From the NCBI GenBank assembly GCA_910589415.1, contig OU342635.1, positions 36,978,929 to 37,042,928 of the forward strand: a DNA stretch of 64,000 nt, read 5' to 3'. The notes under the pieces are model-generated. The model searched no databases. It saw only the letters and a list, made by a program, of their open reading frames with translations, and had not been told where the DNA came from. Source of the DNA: Malachius bipustulatus (Eukaryota > Arthropoda > Insecta > Coleoptera > Melyridae). This document shows positions 48,089 to 60,646 of this stretch, in pieces. Made by a program: the position numbers and the translations under genes. Within the stretch, counting starts at the first letter, position 1. Every line of letters starts with the position of its first letter.

Positions 48089-50865
48089 TTATTATTAAAG
48101 AAATATTAATTTTCTTTACGACTTTCTTTACAAAATAAAACATTCATTATCCTGCTGATTTCAGTTTAATACAGTGACGTATATTCCTCATGCCGTAAGA
48201 TAATAGACTCGCATTCACGGATATAAGTTGAGTTAATCACAGCAAATCATGTGAAATAATATACGAAAACTCATTACTACTAAGAGCCAATCCCAGCTGA
48301 ACAGGTTAGGTTAAATAACTCGTTCATAGTACTCGAATACCGAACGAAATAGCACATACGATATTATGATAATGACACGAACAGCTTCTAGCAGCAAACG
48401 AATAGCCCGATTTATTTAATAGAGAGATGTCAATAGGCATAATAATTATTATTAGTCGGACGAGTTTCAAAACTGTATGATGATTTTCTCATAAAGTTGT
48501 AGAGAAAATAGTGTCTCTTGGGAGAGTCTCTATCATTCACTTGGATGTTCCAACACTCGCCTACGACTCGATATAAAAGTTACCTCCTCATGAATAATAG
48601 CCATTCTCTAATTGAAGAATAAAGGTATACTTGAAGAATTGAAGAATATATTATTAAACGGTCGTGAATAAAATAAAGATAAGTTGCAGTAAGAAATTGT
48701 CCATGTGTAAATTAAATATATTCGATCTCTCTTATCTGTTCTGATAACTACTGACAACACAGAAACAAAATGATCATTGATTATATTATATTTTATCAGA
48801 GATGCGTTCGCACCTGTACTCCTGTAGGTACAAAATTCTTACATAAAAAATCTGGTGAATCGAAATCTATATCGAAATTTGTTGTCATAAATAGTATGAA
48901 TTGAAAAGAAGCAAAAAAGTCCTGGAATCTCAAATAAAATGGTTAAAATAATGAGATCGAGCTGTAAGTTACTTTTTCAAAAGTGTTTATTTAATGATTA
49001 TTATTTTATTAATACATTTCACCATATTTTTATATTATTGATAGAATAGAATATTATTATTATTATTTATCTAACATTTTCATTGAAGGTGTTGTAAAAT
49101 TAAACACTACTTCAATTTCAAGCAAACAGAACTCTTTCTGAAGTAATTTTAAGACAAAAAAACATACCTATTCCCTGCATTTAGGAAAAGTTATTTTTTG
49201 GTTATATTTACAATATCTGAATGGTTATAAAAACTCCTAGTAGTTCATAGACGTGTAGCTTGGAACCAATTAATTTAGAGAACTCAAAATTCAAACAGTT
49301 GGTTATATTTTTCAAATCTTTCGAATAATAATTTGGAAAACGGGTATAATTATCATATATTCTTAATAATATTCTTAATGATATCCTTATAATTAGTGCG
49401 TGAATAGAAAGTAAAATGTACAATTAACTGTCTCCTTGAAGATTCTTCAATAACTTCCATCCCATTAGTAGTATACATAAGCCCCGCATCAGAAAAATCA
49501 TTGATAAATTTAGACAATGTTAACGTATCTTCAGATTCAATTATTTACTAAATAATTACACATCAGCTGAGTCAATTTTTCCTTGTCATCAGAAATTGAT
49601 TTAGCAGTTTGGTTATTTACCTTGAATAAATGCATTGTAACCTTTTGTGAGTTTTAATCGATAGATACAAAGGAAAGAGTGACCGCAAGTATTTAGAAAG
49701 AGCCTCAGGCTCTTAAGAATGAAGAACCTTCAAGTTATTTATCATAGACATTACGTATTAAAATATTTATAAAAAGCAGTAAACTAATAATCGAAAATGA
49801 GTAAGAAGTTAAATAAGAATGTGTTCTGGTGATGTTGGATCAATGAAAGGTCGTCGTGTAATTTTTTCTGTAGATCCGCTATCTTTTATCCTACTTCATA
49901 TAAGTCCATAGCTTGATAGGTCTTTGATTAACTTTGCGTTCCAATTTTATGATCAAGTTATAAGAAAGCTCAAAATGCGCTCAGATAAAATTTTATACCT
50001 AGGCAGGTGAAAAGCTACTATAAGGATCAGAGAGAAGGATTCGAAATAATAATTATTACAAGAAGTGATACACTGGGTATCGGGGGAGCGGCAGCTGCTC
50101 TTCCACAGCAAAAATCTCCAGTTATTGAAAAAAATTACTAGGATTATGATAAGGACCAAATGTAGGATCTAAGAAAACTGAGATTTATTTACTGGAGGTG
50201 CAGGGAAAGGTAAATTTGAAATAAAAACAAACAGGAAATGAAAAAAATTAGGCAACTTTTATGTTTCTCTCAAAAAGTTGATTTCATTTTTAATCAAATC
50301 TATGACAAATTGAAGAGAATAAAAAAGTTCATCTAAATTTAGAAACATTTACAGTTTTTACTGACTTCGACCCACTGATGAACGACGCTTTATGTAGCAC
50401 TACGTCAAAAAGGACCTACCTTAAAATTCATAGCTGTCGTCAAAGTTTGTTCAATAGTTTGGTCCTCGGTTTGATATACCCGCGCAATATATTTCTTGGA
50501 ACATCGAGATGTGAAATAGCCTTTTTCTGTAAATTTTCTGAATTTCTCTTTATCCATTTTTCCCTTTATTATTTAGGATATCACGAAGGTAGTTTAAATG
50601 GTATGTAATGAATTTTATGAATCACCCTCTCATCGCCAACCGTACTTTGGAATTTTTAATACCACCCCCTACCGTGTGATGCGTCATTTCAAAAGGAATT
50701 CCAGTGGGAATTTAATGGTGATTCGTGTGTTGAAATCGATTATTTTTACGGAAGTTTTAAACAAGGAAAATTCACAATTTTCCATTTGCATAACGGCTAA
50801 ACATGCGGGAAAACCGCTTACAGGGATAACTTTTCATGCGGCATTCTAGTGGTAGGATGAAATAT
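48089..50865. other. No gene recognised
   Basis: AT-rich. Only short frames without domain character and simple ATT/TAA tracts. Confidence 0.45.
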
Positions 50866-51015
50866 TTATACAGGGTAGTAAAAATGATCAGGCTTTACAT
50901 CGCCCCTTATAAAAATTTAAACTCTAAAATAGGATTTTACATGAACCAGTTAAGATAGGGACATATGTAAATTGTTTTCCGATATCTTTAGCCGTTTTCA
51001 AGGTAAGGTGCTTTA
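50866..51015. mobile_element. Foldback fragment, TACAGGGTAGTAAAAATGATC
   Basis: One end and about 130 bp (AATTTAAAC.C..ATAGGA, AGATAGGGACAT, GCCGTTTTC) correspond to the centre of the foldback at 59368-60230. No partner arm. Confidence 0.55.
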
Positions 51016-51144
51016 AGAATGGTAAATTCCAAATTTCATTTGTTTATACTTACCTAACTTCCATAACAATAAATCGTCTCAATATACTGCAGTACACTAC
51101 AGCGGATAGTACAAGTTCTATACTGATTCTCAAAAAGAATTTAC

Positions 51145-52246
51145 TATACAGTGTGTGTCACAGGCATGGTACACCCCCTTTTTTTTCTTTATTTTTTGAG
51201 ATAATTTTTTGAAATTTGGTATGTCGCATATTCTTGATAGAGCGTACTTTTTAGCAGAAAATTGAATTTTTTCCCACATCCGGTTTTTCCGGAAATGTTA
51301 CCAACTTTTTATTTTTAAATAGGACACCCTATATATTATTATATTTTTGGATTCTATACACTTGTACAAATCCAACAATACCACATAAGTGCCATTTTAA
51401 ATGTCAAATTTGTTTTAATTTAATTTTTTATTTCTCAATTATAGTGTGCCATGACTATTTCGTTTTACTCCAATTGGATCATTTAATGCTAGAAAAATCG
51501 AATTTTTGTTCAAAGTACTAAATAAAGTGATTTATGGATAAATTATGCGCACCGGAATGATTTTTTGAGCTGGATTCATTTCTTTCAAATGGTACCATAT
51601 TGGTACCGAGGTACCATCTACTAGTACTCTTAATAAGGAACATTTTGGTGTACCCATTTTGCATCTGTGACGAACACAACTGAAATGGTACTTTACCAAG
51701 AAAGTAACTAATCTTTGGTGTAAAGTACCATTTCAGTTGTGTTCGTCACAGATGCAAAATGGGTACACCAAAATGTTCCTTATTAAGAGTACTAGTAGAT
51801 GGTACCTCGGTACCAATATGGTACCATTTGAAAAAAATGAATCCAGCTCAAAAAATCATTCCGGTGCGCATAATTTATCCATAAATCACTTAATTTAGTA
51901 CTTTGAACAAAAATTCGATTTTTCTAGCATTAGATGATCCAATTGGAGTAAAACGAAATAGTCATGGCACACTATAATTGAGAAGTAAAAAATTAAATTA
52001 AAACAAATTTGACATTTAAAATGGTACTTATGTGGTATTGTTGGATTCGTACAAGTGTATAGATTGTCCCATTTAAAAATAAAAAGTTGGTAACATTTCC
52101 GGAAAAACCGGATGTGGTAAAAAATTCAATTTTCTGCTAAAAAGTGCGCTCTATTGAGAATATGCGACGTACCAAATTTCAAAAAATTATCTCAAAAAAT
52201 AAAGAAAAAAAAGGGGGTGTACCATGCCTGTGACACACACTGTATA
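51145..52246. mobile_element. Near-perfect 1.1-kb palindrome (foldback element)
   Basis: The left end is TATACAGTGTGTGTCACAGG and the right end is CCTGTGACACACACTGTATA. Arms of about 540 bp are almost identical, separated by about 15 nt (GAAAGTAACTAATCT) near 51700. Internal GGACACCCTATATA / GATTGTCCC ends lie at matching depth. The arms carry a GGTACCATATTGGTACC cluster near the centre. Low divergence between arms implies recent formation or conversion. No coding. Confidence 0.95.
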
Positions 52247-52794
52247 ACGATACCGTTATCTTACATACACTTTTTATTTTGCTATAAACTTTTTTATTAC
52301 AAGAAGAGGAATTATTTAAATGGATAAATTAAAGCAAGTTTTCTCTCTCAAGCGGTAATGAAAGCGGTTTTATTCAAATTCAATTTGGAAGAAATTGAAA
52401 AAAGTTTCATATAAATCCATTCAGGATCCGCAGAGTCCGAGATAAATATCTAAACCGCCAGGACAAAAACCAAGAGAAAAAGACTGTAGTAGGTATATTG
52501 CTAGAGACCCAATTTTCTTTAAAATTTTGATGACACTTCCCTAGTTACAAAGAAACGAAAAATGGTTACACAATAATTCCCCTAATCCCTACCTGTAAGA
52601 AAAACAATATCATCAGCAAGCCCTTTTTTTGTTTAAAAATACACCTTGCACATTTTAATATTCTATAATATTCTATTTTATAATACGTCTATAAAGAGAA
52701 TGCAGTAAAGTTGAACTCTAATTCTACGTAGGTATAAACTAAGTTCTCTTAATAGCTAAATAAAAATCTAATAAGTATTACTCTCCTGTTTCAG
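52247..52794. other. Upstream region or intron of the DUF229 gene
   Basis: AT-rich. It ends with a CTCTCCTGTTTCAG acceptor. The DUF229 start codon exon was not identified here. Confidence 0.4.
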
Positions 52795-54837
52795 GGCTGG
52801 AGAAAGGTTTGAGAACCTTATCAAATCCAGCTTCCGCAAAAAAATCATACATTTTTGTAATATTTTTCATCTTCACAACAATTTTATTCGTTTTCTACCT
52901 GGAAGATATTAAGCATATCTCATTTATAGAAAACCTCTACGCAGAACCAGCCATGGCAACAGGTAAAACTCCAAAATCTTCTCAATGTCACCTAAATTTA
53001 CAATTTCTTCAGAAGTCGGTTTCTTGGTGTCCAGCTCAAAATGTCTAATAGTAGACATCGCGGCTTTCAATAACGAAACTATGAAATTTTACAAACCGGA
53101 GCCTTACAGGCCTTGCAGCAAGATGGATCTTTTGACTCACCTGAGCGTTCAAAACAAGACTATAACGTTACATTTTGATAAAAAATTGATTCCTTCTTAC
53201 ACTAAAAATGGCGTCAGTTGCACTTACTCTTATGTTAGAAGGGATCCTAGTAAAACGGATCCTGACAATACTATTGGGTAATATTTCTTTTTTCCATGCT
53301 TACCTATTTTTCCATTTACATTAATTTATATGTTTCTAGGATGACACATCCCAAACCATTCGAAGATGATATGACTTTGACTTTATCGGAAACTGTAAAA
53401 ATTGATTGCGAAGATAAATATTCAAAGGACTTGGTTTATGAAAATGTTCATACAGCATGGATTCCAACAGAAAAAGTTGAAAAGAAAATGTCAAATTCTT
53501 TTGACGGTTTTACACCTATTAGCGTCTTGTTCATAGGATTTGACAGTATTTCGAGGCTGAATTTAATCAGATCAATGCCAAAAACACTTGGATACCTTGA
53601 AGATCATCACTGGATATCTTTAAAAGGATACAATAAAATAAACGAAAATACTTTTCCAAATTTGATAGCAATTTTATCAGGTTATGAACAGTCTTACGCT
53701 TTCGAGGTTTGCAATCCAAAGAAAGTTGGAAAGCTAGATGATTGTCCTCTCATATGGAAGGAATTTGACAAATTTGGATACATAACAGCTTATGCAGAAG
53801 ATGATGCTACTATAGGAACCTTCAATTACGTAAAAAAAGGTTTTAAAAAACCTCCAACTGACTATTATTCAAGACCTTACATTATGGCAACTGAACTCTT
53901 GAAACAAATCAGACGAGGAATATACTGCACAGGACCTGAACCTGCTGGAGAAAGGATCTTGAACTTGGCAACGAATTTCTCGTTAACATTTAAAGATCAT
54001 CCATATTTTGCATTCTTCTGGGCTAATACCTTCAGTCATGCAGATTTGAACCAACCATCCGGCATGGATTCGAAAGTAAAACACTATTTAGAAACGTTCG
54101 AGAAAAATGGAGTATTCAATAAAAGTGTGGTAATTTTCCTCAGCGATCATGGCATGAGATATGGTGATATTAGGAATACCCGAACAGGATGGTATGAAGA
54201 ACGATTACCATTTATCTATTTCTCCTTTCCGCCATGGTTCAAGAAGAGATTCCCGTCTGAGTATAAGAATATCTTGGGTAACGTTAACAAACTAACTACC
54301 CCTTACGATCTTCACATGACCTTACAACAGATGCTAGTGATGTCAGGTTTTAACTATTCGATCAAGCAAGCTCAAGGATGTCCAAAATGTAAATCTTTGT
54401 TCGAGAATATCGACCATGAACGGTCCTGCTGGGATGCTTCGATTCCATGGCATTGGTGTACCTGTGAAGATTTCCAGCCAGTGAATACTTCAAATCAAAC
54501 AGTGCAAGATGCTGCTAAATTCGTACTGCAAAAAATTGATGAGGTTATTTTGAGCACATCAACTGTGGAAAAGTGTGCTAATTACACGATAGAAAAAATA
54601 GTGAATGCGGGGTTTTCCGGGATGCAAAAAAGAAGTAACAGTCAATTTTTGTTGTTATCAATAGAGACAATTCCTACGGCTATATTTGAAGCGACTTTAA
54701 TCGTCGATTATTCAAATTATACGTTTAGTTTGGGTGGAACTATTAGTAGACTCGATTCTTATGCTCCTGTTAGTAAATGTGCTAAGGATAGCCAGTTAAA
54801 AAAGTATTGTTATTGTATTGACAGCTCTGTTAGGTAG
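52795..54837 (+). CDS. DUF229 family protein (alkaline-phosphatase/sulfatase fold), 5' incomplete
   Basis: The exons are 52795-52962, 53013-53277 and 53340-54837 (TAG). The introns are 50 and 62 bp, GT-AG, with phases 1 and 2 in agreement; about 642 residues. The first exon carries a single hydrophobic segment (YIFVIFFIFTTILFVFY) near its start, so a type II membrane anchor with lumenal or extracellular catalytic-like domain is likely. The typical DUF229 N-terminal LVSSSKC segment follows the 50-bp intron. The family hallmark GFDSISRLN...SMPKT lies near 53537-53580. FLSDHGMRYGDIR is near 54138, and a C-terminal KYCYCID cysteine tail ends the protein. DUF229 proteins share the fold of sulfatases, but their substrate is not established. 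No initiating ATG lies in the first exon, so an upstream exon is needed. Confidence 0.93.
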
Positions 54838-54897
54838 GTAAGTTAGTTCTTTGATCTGTAGTTTTGATATTTTAATTTTGATCTGTATTTAAAATAT

Positions 54898-54903
54898 ATT
54901 AAA
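54898..54903 (+). terminator. Possible polyadenylation signal of DUF229
   Basis: ATTAAA about 60 bp after the stop codon, in an AT-rich tract. A weak variant in a background where it is frequent. Confidence 0.3.
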
Positions 54904-57060
54904 TTATATTTAATTTTTGTATCGTTCTTCTGGATTTCTGAATCTGAAACTAAGTAAGTACACTCAAGTTAATTTAAGAGTCAAAACAAGTTTATGTAAA
55001 GTAAAGTAAGTTAAAAAAAAACTTAGAGATTTAAAACTTACTTACCTCTTGGACAATGACATCTAAATGTAGTTTTTCGTGACAATGACGATTTGATATG
55101 TAATGAAAATCTATATCAAAATTTGGCATCAAAAATTTTCCTAAAAGAACCGGAAATAATTACCTACATCATTTTGAAACCTTAAATTAATAATTAAATG
55201 TCCTCCAAGTTTCCATATCTTATCTTTGAAAGTAACCCTCACTTTGACCCCGCACATAAGTGATATGTCCTACTCTGTACAAGAAATGGTTGACATTTTG
55301 CCAAAACACAAATTCAGGTCACTTCTTTAGATTTTTTTTTTCAAAAATTCAGTCACAATGAGTCCTTTAATAATAAAAAAACAGGTCCCCTTAATCAGTT
55401 ACCATAACAGTTAATTTTTTTTTAGTTTAAAATCTGAATGTTCTATAGAATTACCTTTTTTTTAAGATTATTTTGAAGATCAATATTTGAAGTCTGTTGC
55501 GATTATCCACAATTTTGACAATACTCTTTGATAGTGTTTTTTGGGATTTTTATGAATTCTACATATAATTGAAATTAAAATTTTCACAGTTGCTTTATAT
55601 ACCTACAATTTCTTCCAAGCCATATCATATGTCAATAACTCGAGTGAAATGAGTATCTATTAAGTAAGCATACGAGTACATTTAACCAATAAAATGTCAT
55701 AAATAATTCCATTTTACTTTATCAACTTAATTAGTAATGTTTAACAGAGATCGTACTAATAATAAGACCTCACTATAATAAGAAATTCACTCTGAAAGCT
55801 CAACTAAGTAAAGAGAGTTATCGATTACACTCACAACTTCATAATTATTAAACCATGCTGGGACAAAATCTTCTTAAATTATTCACAAGAAGAGTAGGTA
55901 TGTACTTAGAGCATACCTAAGTTACTTAAAGACTCCCTGCATAATCGATAGCATATAAATATCATAAAAGTATGTCATCTAAAGTTTCTCGACAGTGTTA
56001 AGGTCAGTGTTAGTTTTTCGCTAAAGAGCAAATAAGTTATTTATAAAACGTAAATGGATCCAGAAAAGTTATGCACCTTAACAATTTGACTTGTTCGGTG
56101 CAAAGTGGCGAGACGAACAACGATGGTACCTTATAATATATACAAATTATATTTATCACGAAACTTTGAAAGCAATTTATTATTATGCTTGCCAAAGTTA
56201 GACGACAAATCATCACAATATCGCGAATAATTCGTGTTACAGACACCGAGGCATATGCAGGTAATCTATCATTATCTATCTAGGTAATCTATGGTTACCA
56301 GTAAAAATAATTAAATGTTTCGTAAAATTAGAGTGAAGATTAATCTGAATACATATCGGGTTGTTAAACTGTATATTATCTCATTTTTTTCTTCTGCAAA
56401 TTAAGTATTTAGAGATGGGCAGGAATTTACATTATTCCTATGAACACTCAAAAGTGCGTAAGTATTCACCAAGTTTTTGATCAATCTTATATTAATGTGA
56501 ATTTTTGGGTTAAAAATCAAATATTTAGACGTTCCTCGAGGTTCAAATCTCGGGCCATAATTGTTTATCATATTATCAACAACTTGAGTGATCATTTTAT
56601 ATTATTGCTTTTTTTAAAAAATCGAAAGAGTTCCAGCAATTCGTTCTTTTTAATTGTTACCAGTTACCACTGAGGCTGAACTTATTACTGTTGTTAAATC
56701 TCTCCAGGGTAAAAGCACAAGAGATTTTTAATTTCATTTTCATTTTTTTTTCATTAGTTTTATTTAATTTTGTCAAAAACAAATTATTTACAGTCGTCAA
56801 TAAATAATACACAAAAATTTAGTATACACAATAGTCACTAAACATAAAATAGGTACTCAAATATGTTGAAATGATACATCAACATAATCTCATATCTCCT
56901 TGAAAAATCTCCTGGAAAATATCATTTTAGTGTCTTTACTGTGAGCATCTCGATTTTTCTTCCTTCGCTTTGCTGATAATTTTAACTGATTTTCGGGCTT
57001 CTTTTTTGAGTGCTAAGTAGTGCATTAATCTCGTGACATCATTGAACATCTTCTAGTATT
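54904..57060. other. Intergenic, no recognised gene
   Basis: AT-rich sequence with short shadow frames only. A GAGGTTCAAATCTCGGG motif at 56538 is discussed among the rejected items. Confidence 0.5.
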
Positions 57061-58760
57061 CTTGTAGCTTGGTGATTTATGTTAGGAGTTGCCTATTTGT
57101 AGGCTTTTTAAGAAGAAAATCACTTATATTTTCCGTATTTTTATTATCATCTACGTAAAATTTTTACTGAATCGTATCGTATCCTTATCACGGACCATTA
57201 ATCGCGAATTTGGATATTTAAATTTAATTCCTGGTCAGCTGTTTTGTGTTTACATTTTCAATATGCCTGGCTACTGCATTACTTGTAACTCTGCTGTAAC
57301 TCCGACAACTCCTGCCGTTAAATGCATGGGCTCATGTAAAAAATATTCACATATTAAATGTCTGAACATCGATGAACGGGAACTGAAGCCGCATTCTCAG
57401 AGCCAGTGGATGTGTTCAAATTGCACTCAACCGAATATCTCGTCTCAACTTTCAATTATCGAAGATACTATGAAGTTGCAGTTTGACGCCTTTAAGACCA
57501 CGGTTATGAAAGTTATCTCCGATCAATTTACCAAAATTGATGAGCGACTAAGTACCCTAGAAAAAGACGTGGGAGGAATCAAGAATGAACTACGAGAATT
57601 GCAAATAAATTCCTCATCCGGAGGAATCCTAAAGCCGAACATGTCTGATGTGGTTTCTGAGCTGGAAGATCGCAGACAACGATGCCGCAATGTCCTCCTT
57701 TACAACATACCAGAGTCCTCTGCTGAAACTATATCTGATAAAGTTCTCGATGACTTGAGCAATGTAAGCAAAATTCTAGCGCCTTTGGGATCATTTCCGC
57801 AACCTAAGAAAATTTATCGTATTGGTTCAACCACGCACGGCAAAATTCGTCCACTGAGACTTATCTACGATAAAGAAGAAGAAGCCAAGGATGTATTACG
57901 ATCAAATAAACGCAATGGTGATCGCCGGCACCACTTTCATGCTGACCTCACTGATGCCCAGCGCAGGGTGAATAGAGCAACCATCCAGGAGTTTAGGACT
58001 GGAGTAGCCAACGGTGATAAGGACATAGTTTTAAAGTATAGGAACAATTGTCCGTACATTGTGAAGAAGGGTAGTTCTGGTCGGAATCATTCGGAAAACA
58101 CGTAGATGCCCAGTGGATTGTTTCTACTTTTATTGGTGTTAAATTTTAGAATGCGCAAAGATCAAGGACATAAACATTATTGTCGTTTTTTACATTCACA
58201 ATTTCATTGTAGAGGAGTAGAACGATCTGCAGGATATTTTTGTTATAATACTAATGCGATACTCAATTCCATCTCAGTCAGGTCTCGTATATCTACTGTA
58301 TACTAGCATTTTTGATACATTTTTGATATTTTATTAAGACGCGGACAGTTCTAAATCAGTCTCCAATCTATTGAAGTTGTGTCCTAATGAACTTAATCTC
58401 ATGGGAGACTGCTGTCTTCTTCACAACTGTCAGTAAAATTGAAAGATTTGATCTAACCAAAGTAGAATTATTATTATGAGTGTACTTATGATACAAAAAT
58501 TGCTTGCTTATCTTCAGCTGTTTACCACTGGTATTTTTTTATTCTTAATTTTTTCTCTTGTCATATTATACTATAGTAGGTATATTGTTGTCGTAAAATG
58601 TGGGCCATGTTCTTGACTGCTAGGGTATTATTTTTTGTTATTATTTTTAATGTATTAAATCAGTTTATTTTTAGGACTATTTTATGTATACCTATCTATG
58701 TTTAAGTTTCCTTGTAATTGGGTTATTAACCTGTAAGGAAATAAAACTATTATTATATCT
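57060..58760 (+). mobile_element. LINE with intact ORF1 but no ORF2
   Basis: A 5' leader with an unbroken upstream frame (57089) leads to an ORF1 whose likely start is ATG at 57263 (MPGYCITC). About 640 bp of non-coding 3' sequence follows, ending AATAAAACTATTATTAT near 58755. No endonuclease or RT is present between ORF1 stop (58105) and the tail, as if internally deleted. The exact ends are not fixed. Confidence 0.65.
57263..58105 (+). CDS. LINE ORF1 protein: PHD-like zinc finger and RNA-binding-like region
   Basis: 280 residues from ATG 57263 to TAG. Residues about 5-56 form a Cys/His cluster (CITC...CMGSC..YSHIKC...WMCSNC) like the PHD-type finger at the N-terminus of many arthropod CR1/jockey-type ORF1 proteins. 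A predicted coiled coil follows (KIDERLSTLEKDVGGI...). Next is a region RRQRCRNVLLYNIPES and IYRIGS...RPLRLIYD resembling the RRM/CTD-like part of LINE ORF1 proteins. The frame is fully open. ORF1 proteins bind the element RNA. Confidence 0.8.
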   Translation: MPGYCITCNSAVTPTTPAVKCMGSCKKYSHIKCLNIDERELKPHSQSQWMCSNCTQPNISSQLSIIEDTMKLQFDAFKTTVMKVISDQFTKIDERLSTLEKDVGGIKNELRELQINSSSGGILKPNMSDVVSELEDRRQRCRNVLLYNIPESSAETISDKVLDDLSNVSKILAPLGSFPQPKKIYRIGSTTHGKIRPLRLIYDKEEEAKDVLRSNKRNGDRRHHFHADLTDAQRRVNRATIQEFRTGVANGDKDIVLKYRNNCPYIVKKGSSGRNHSENT

Positions 58761-58801
58761 CCTATCAATCTCATGAATGTCATTTGGTGAGAAGTAATCT
58801 C

Positions 58802-59367
58802 TCAGATGTCTTTTAACGTATCACAGAGACTGGGAAATGTAAATACAGGGAAAAGTAAGAATACCAATAATTTTAAAGTAACGACGACAGTGGTCCCCAA
58901 TCCCAGCCAAAATTCGTATATAGAACGTCTCTGAAGAGAAAACATCCGATGCCTACACGAGGCGTGCCCCCACACTAAGATCCCATAAGATAAGTGAGAC
59001 TTACATACGGCAAAATAAACCTCCCTCAATGTGCCGTCAGGCAAATACCAGACAGTCTGAGCAAGAAAGTCCCCTGACTGCAACATTACCACCCTGTCTC
59101 TCCCACAGTAAGGAAGAATCAATATGCACGCCCAAAAAACTGCAAGGCGCGAAACGCTCAACATCACTCCCCAGCACAAACAAAACATCCAGTCTTCCCC
59201 AGAATCAAAGTTAGGTATTTTGCCCGAAACCATCTCCCAGTCAAAGATTAAGAACTCGCCATCTCACGTCTGCAGCTCTCTAAGTCAGGTTGCGTGACCA
59301 GAAGAGAAGGGTTATCAGCATAAAAATTGTGTTGTTATCTGACAGATACCCAGGAAGGTCATATTTA
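58802..59367 (-). pseudogene. LINE RT pseudogene, C-terminal half
   Basis: The - strand reads LSDNNTIF-YAD-like residues, LVTQPDLESCRREM, then (in other frames) LREVYFAVCKSHLSYGILVWGH and FSLQRRSIYEFWLGLG. These are the RT palm end and the thumb/C-terminal region of jockey-like ORF2. Frameshifts and stops throughout. It is the continuation of 60231-60560, split by the foldback 59368-60230. Confidence 0.8.
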
Positions 59368-60230
59368 TATACAGCGTGTTCAGTTAAGGGTACGGAGCGG
59401 CCATATCTCAGTAACTATTGGTCCTAGAGCCTCAAATAAAAAAATTTTCAGACATAAGTGACCATGAGAAATTCAAGGAAAATATTTTCAAGATGGCCGC
59501 ACTTCCTGAAATACCGGAAGTTGACACCTAGTTCGTTATTTTAACGGGAACACCCTGTAAAATATTATATTTTTTAAATGTCTGAAGAAATCGAATACAG
59601 GTAGTTTTCACCATTGGAATTTAGATTTAGTGGTTTATGAGTTATAAACAAGTGAAAATCGAAAATTTTCAACTTCAAAGCAGTGTAGAACTAGAACGGC
59701 TCAAGATGTCTTAAAACGGTTTACATGTCCCAATCCTAACTTTTCATATTTTATCCCACTATGTGGAGTAAATTTTAATACAGGGTGATAAAAATTATCC
59801 GATTTTTCATCACCCTGTATTAAAATTTAAACCGCATAGTAGGATACAATGTGAAAAGTTAGGATAGGGACATGTAAACCGTTTTTAGACATCTTGAGCC
59901 GTTCTAGTTCTACACTGATTTGAAGTTGAAACATTGCGATTTTCACTTGTTTATAACTCATAAACCACTCAATCTAAATTCCAATGGTGAAAACCACCTG
60001 TATGCGATTTCTTCAGACATTTAAAAAATATAATATTTTACAGGATGTTCCCGTTAAAATAACGAACTAGATATCAACTTCCGGTATTTCCGGAAGTGCG
60101 GCCATCTTGAAAATATTTTCCTTGAATTTCTCATGGTCATTTATGTCTGGAAAATTTTTAATTTGAGGCTTTAGGACCAATAGTTGCTGAGATATGGCCG
60201 CTCCGTACCCTTAACTGAACACGCTGTATA
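59368..60230. mobile_element. Foldback inserted in an RT pseudogene
   Basis: The left end is TATACAGCGTGTTCAGTTAA and the right end is TTAACTGAACACGCTGTATA. Arms of about 420 bp include CTTCCGG.A.TTCCGG, TTTTAACGGGAAC and ATAAACAAGTGAAAATCG blocks. An inner TACAGGGTGATAAAAAT / TCATCACCCTGTA pair lies at the centre (about 59780-59820). It divides a - strand RT relic into two pieces. Confidence 0.95.
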
Positions 60231-60560
60231 CCAGAAAAATTAATAGATCCCTGGCGAACTCCCATGTCAATTTCACATTCATCTAACACTCTTTTGTTAA
60301 TTTTCACCGTTCTCTTTTCCAAGTAAGACTGAAACATCTGACATGACCCACTCCCAAATTCATAGAAACTCAGTTTTTTGATCAATATGGTAAGGAACAT
60401 GCAATCAAAAGGCTTAGTCAGTCATTTCAGTGTTTACACCACTATCAAAATTTTCAGAAATATAATTTGTTAGATAAACTAAGGCATCCGCAGTAGATAA
60501 GCCTTTGCGGAAGTCAAATTGATCCATCGTCAATAATTTAAATAATTGAATAACTTAATA
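60231..60560 (-). pseudogene. LINE RT pseudogene, N-terminal half
   Basis: The - strand shows FDFRKGLSTADALVYL, a KPFDC segment, ILIKKLSFYEFGSG, SYLEKRTVKIN and MGVRQGSI (normally GVPQGSILGP), then the break at the foldback. It is the upstream part of the relic at 58802-59367. Confidence 0.82.
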
Positions 60561-60646
60561 TCGCGGAAGTAATCAAAGATATGATCCAACAAAATCGTTT
60601 CAATGTTTATGACCACAATACAATTATGCTCAAGAGAATTCTACCG

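Noticed and set aside
47610..48120. Possible complete Tc1-like element
   Set aside because: Only one terminus-like sequence (CACTTGCGAGCAAAAAAGTC) and an internal hairpin are visible. No matching right end or transposase.
56530..56560. GAGGTTCAAATCTCGGG resembling a tRNA B box
   Set aside because: The T-arm stem does not pair over five bases, and no A box or acceptor stem was found upstream.
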